This document shows, in pieces, positions 4,296 to 5,316 of a stretch of DNA of 5,316 nucleotides. The translations under genes were made by a program, and so were the position numbers. This DNA is from Alphaproteobacteria bacterium (GTDB lineage: Bacteria; Pseudomonadota; Alphaproteobacteria; RS24): assembly GCA_029248825.1 (NCBI GenBank), contig JAQWIP010000094.1, forward strand, positions 1 through 5,316, in the 5' to 3' direction. The notes beneath the pieces are model-generated. The model was not told the DNA's origin. It searched no databases and saw only the letters and a program-made list of their open reading frames with translations. Every line of letters starts with the position of its first letter. Positions within the stretch are counted from its first letter, which is position 1.

Positions 4296-5316
4296 ATGGA
4301 AAATATTCTCATCTTGCCAGGCGACGGCATTGGCCCTGAAGTAATGGGCGAAGTGCGCCGCATCATCGATTGGTTCGGCGAGGCGCGCGGCTTTCAAGTG
4401 ACCCTCGACGAAGACCTCGTCGGTGGCGCCGCTTATGATGTGCATGGCGCGGCCATTTCCGATGCGGCGATGGAAAAAGCCATGCAGTCGGATGCGGTTT
4501 TATTCGGCGCCGTGGGCGGCCCACAGTGGGACAATGTCGCCTATGAAGCGCGCCCCGAAGCCGGCCTTTTGCGGTTGCGCTCCGACATGGGATTATTTGC
4601 CAATTTGCGCCCTGCGATTTGCTTTCCAGCCCTTGCCGATGCGTCTTCTTTGAAGCGCGAATTGGTTGAAGGCCTCGACATTATGATTGTGCGCGAGCTG
4701 ACGGGCGGGGTTTACTTTGGCGAACCGCGCGGCATTGAAGACCTTGGCAATGGCCAGCGTCGCGGCGTCAATACGCAAGTTTACGAAACCTATGAGATTG
4801 AGCGCATCGCGCGCGTGGCCGGCGATTTGGCGATGAAACGCGGCAAGCGGTTGGCCTCTTCGGAGAAGCGCAATGTCATGGAATCGGGTCTCTTGTGGAA
4901 CGAAGAAGTGACCAAAACCATCACTTCCGAGTTTCCTGAATTGCAACTCGAACACGTGTTGGCCGATAATTGCGCCATGCAATTGGTGCGCAATCCCAAG
5001 CAATATGATGTGCTGGTCACCGATAATTTGTTTGGCGATATTCTGTCCGATATCGCGGCCATGTTGACGGGCTCGCTGGGCATGTTGCCTTCGGCGTCGC
5101 TGGGCGCGCCCGATGCGACCACGGGTCGGTCGAAATCTTTATACGAGCCGGTGCATGGTTCGGCGCCCGATATTGCGGGTCAGGGAAAAGCCAATCCGAT
5201 TGCCTCGATTATGAGTTTCGCCATGGCGCTGCGCTATACGTTTGAGCGCGGCGAGGATGCGGATTTGTTAGAAAATGCCGTCACCCATGTGTTGGACAAA
5301 GGCGTTCGCACGGGCG
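4296..5316 (+). CDS. leuB: 3-isopropylmalate dehydrogenase, 3' end outside window
   Basis: LeuB oxidatively decarboxylates 3-isopropylmalate to 2-oxoisocaproate with NAD+ and a divalent metal. It acts in the cytoplasm as a dimer. The frame is open from ATG 4296 to the window edge: 340 codons of an expected 350-370, so only the C-terminus is missing. Visible features are ILILPGDGIGPEV (4-16), the substrate-binding arginines in LRLRSDMGLFANLRPA (Arg95, Arg105) and RELTGGVYFGEPRG (Arg133, catalytic Tyr140). Catalytic Lys191 is in EKRNVMESG. The metal ligands are Asp224, Asp248 and Asp252 (VLADNCAMQLV, TDNLFGDILSD), spaced as in E. coli Asp227, Asp251 and Asp255. HGSAPDIAGQGKANPIASIMS (288-308) is the NAD-binding loop and is typical of LeuB rather than isocitrate dehydrogenase. 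The 57-base gap after leuD contains only the triplicated repeat and the ribosome binding site, so leuB probably belongs to the same transcript. Confidence 0.96.
   Translation, partial: MENILILPGDGIGPEVMGEVRRIIDWFGEARGFQVTLDEDLVGGAAYDVHGAAISDAAMEKAMQSDAVLFGAVGGPQWDNVAYEARPEAGLLRLRSDMGLFANLRPAICFPALADASSLKRELVEGLDIMIVRELTGGVYFGEPRGIEDLGNGQRRGVNTQVYETYEIERIARVAGDLAMKRGKRLASSEKRNVMESGLLWNEEVTKTITSEFPELQLEHVLADNCAMQLVRNPKQYDVLVTDNLFGDILSDIAAMLTGSLGMLPSASLGAPDATTGRSKSLYEPVHGSAPDIAGQGKANPIASIMSFAMALRYTFERGEDADLLENAVTHVLDKGVRTG

Noticed and set aside
4423..4653. A 76-codon plus-strand open frame within leuB
   Set aside because: It lies in another frame of leuB, whose own frame is open from 4296 to the window edge with full catalytic motifs.

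Overview
This window is a compact, entirely plus-strand block of housekeeping genes from a bacterium, most likely an alphaproteobacterium. The evidence is the gene order (rpsP tail, rimM, trmD, rplS, then leuC, leuD, leuB), the TrmD and L19 sequence style (for example the TrmD segments at residues 11-20 and 51-66), the acidic Ala/Glu-rich tail on S16, and a GC-rich codon bias. The species cannot be named from this sequence.

Region 1 (1-2119) is the classical ribosomal-protein/RNA-maturation operon. It holds the C-terminal tail of a gene read as rpsP (small-subunit protein S16), rimM (30S maturation factor), trmD (tRNA m1G37 methyltransferase) and rplS (large-subunit protein L19). rpsP and rimM abut with no spacer and rimM and trmD overlap by ATGA. 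A 112-base gap separates trmD from rplS and contains a terminator-like hairpin with a GAAA loop.

Region 2 (2211-5316) is a leucine-biosynthesis cluster. leuC and leuD encode the large and small subunits of isopropylmalate isomerase and are 3 bases apart. leuB encodes 3-isopropylmalate dehydrogenase and is cut by the right edge of the window, with 340 codons visible. Together these enzymes convert 2-isopropylmalate to 2-oxoisocaproate. leuA is not in the window.

No mobile element, CRISPR array, tRNA or unfamiliar gene system is visible, and I do not see an undescribed system. No gene-free stretch exceeds 300 bases. The unusual features are small: a two-block minisatellite encoding a very acidic S16 tail, a 12-base in-frame tandem duplication inside rimM, Glu in place of the TrmD catalytic Asp169, a hairpin between trmD and rplS, and a triplicated 17-18 base element spanning the leuD stop codon.
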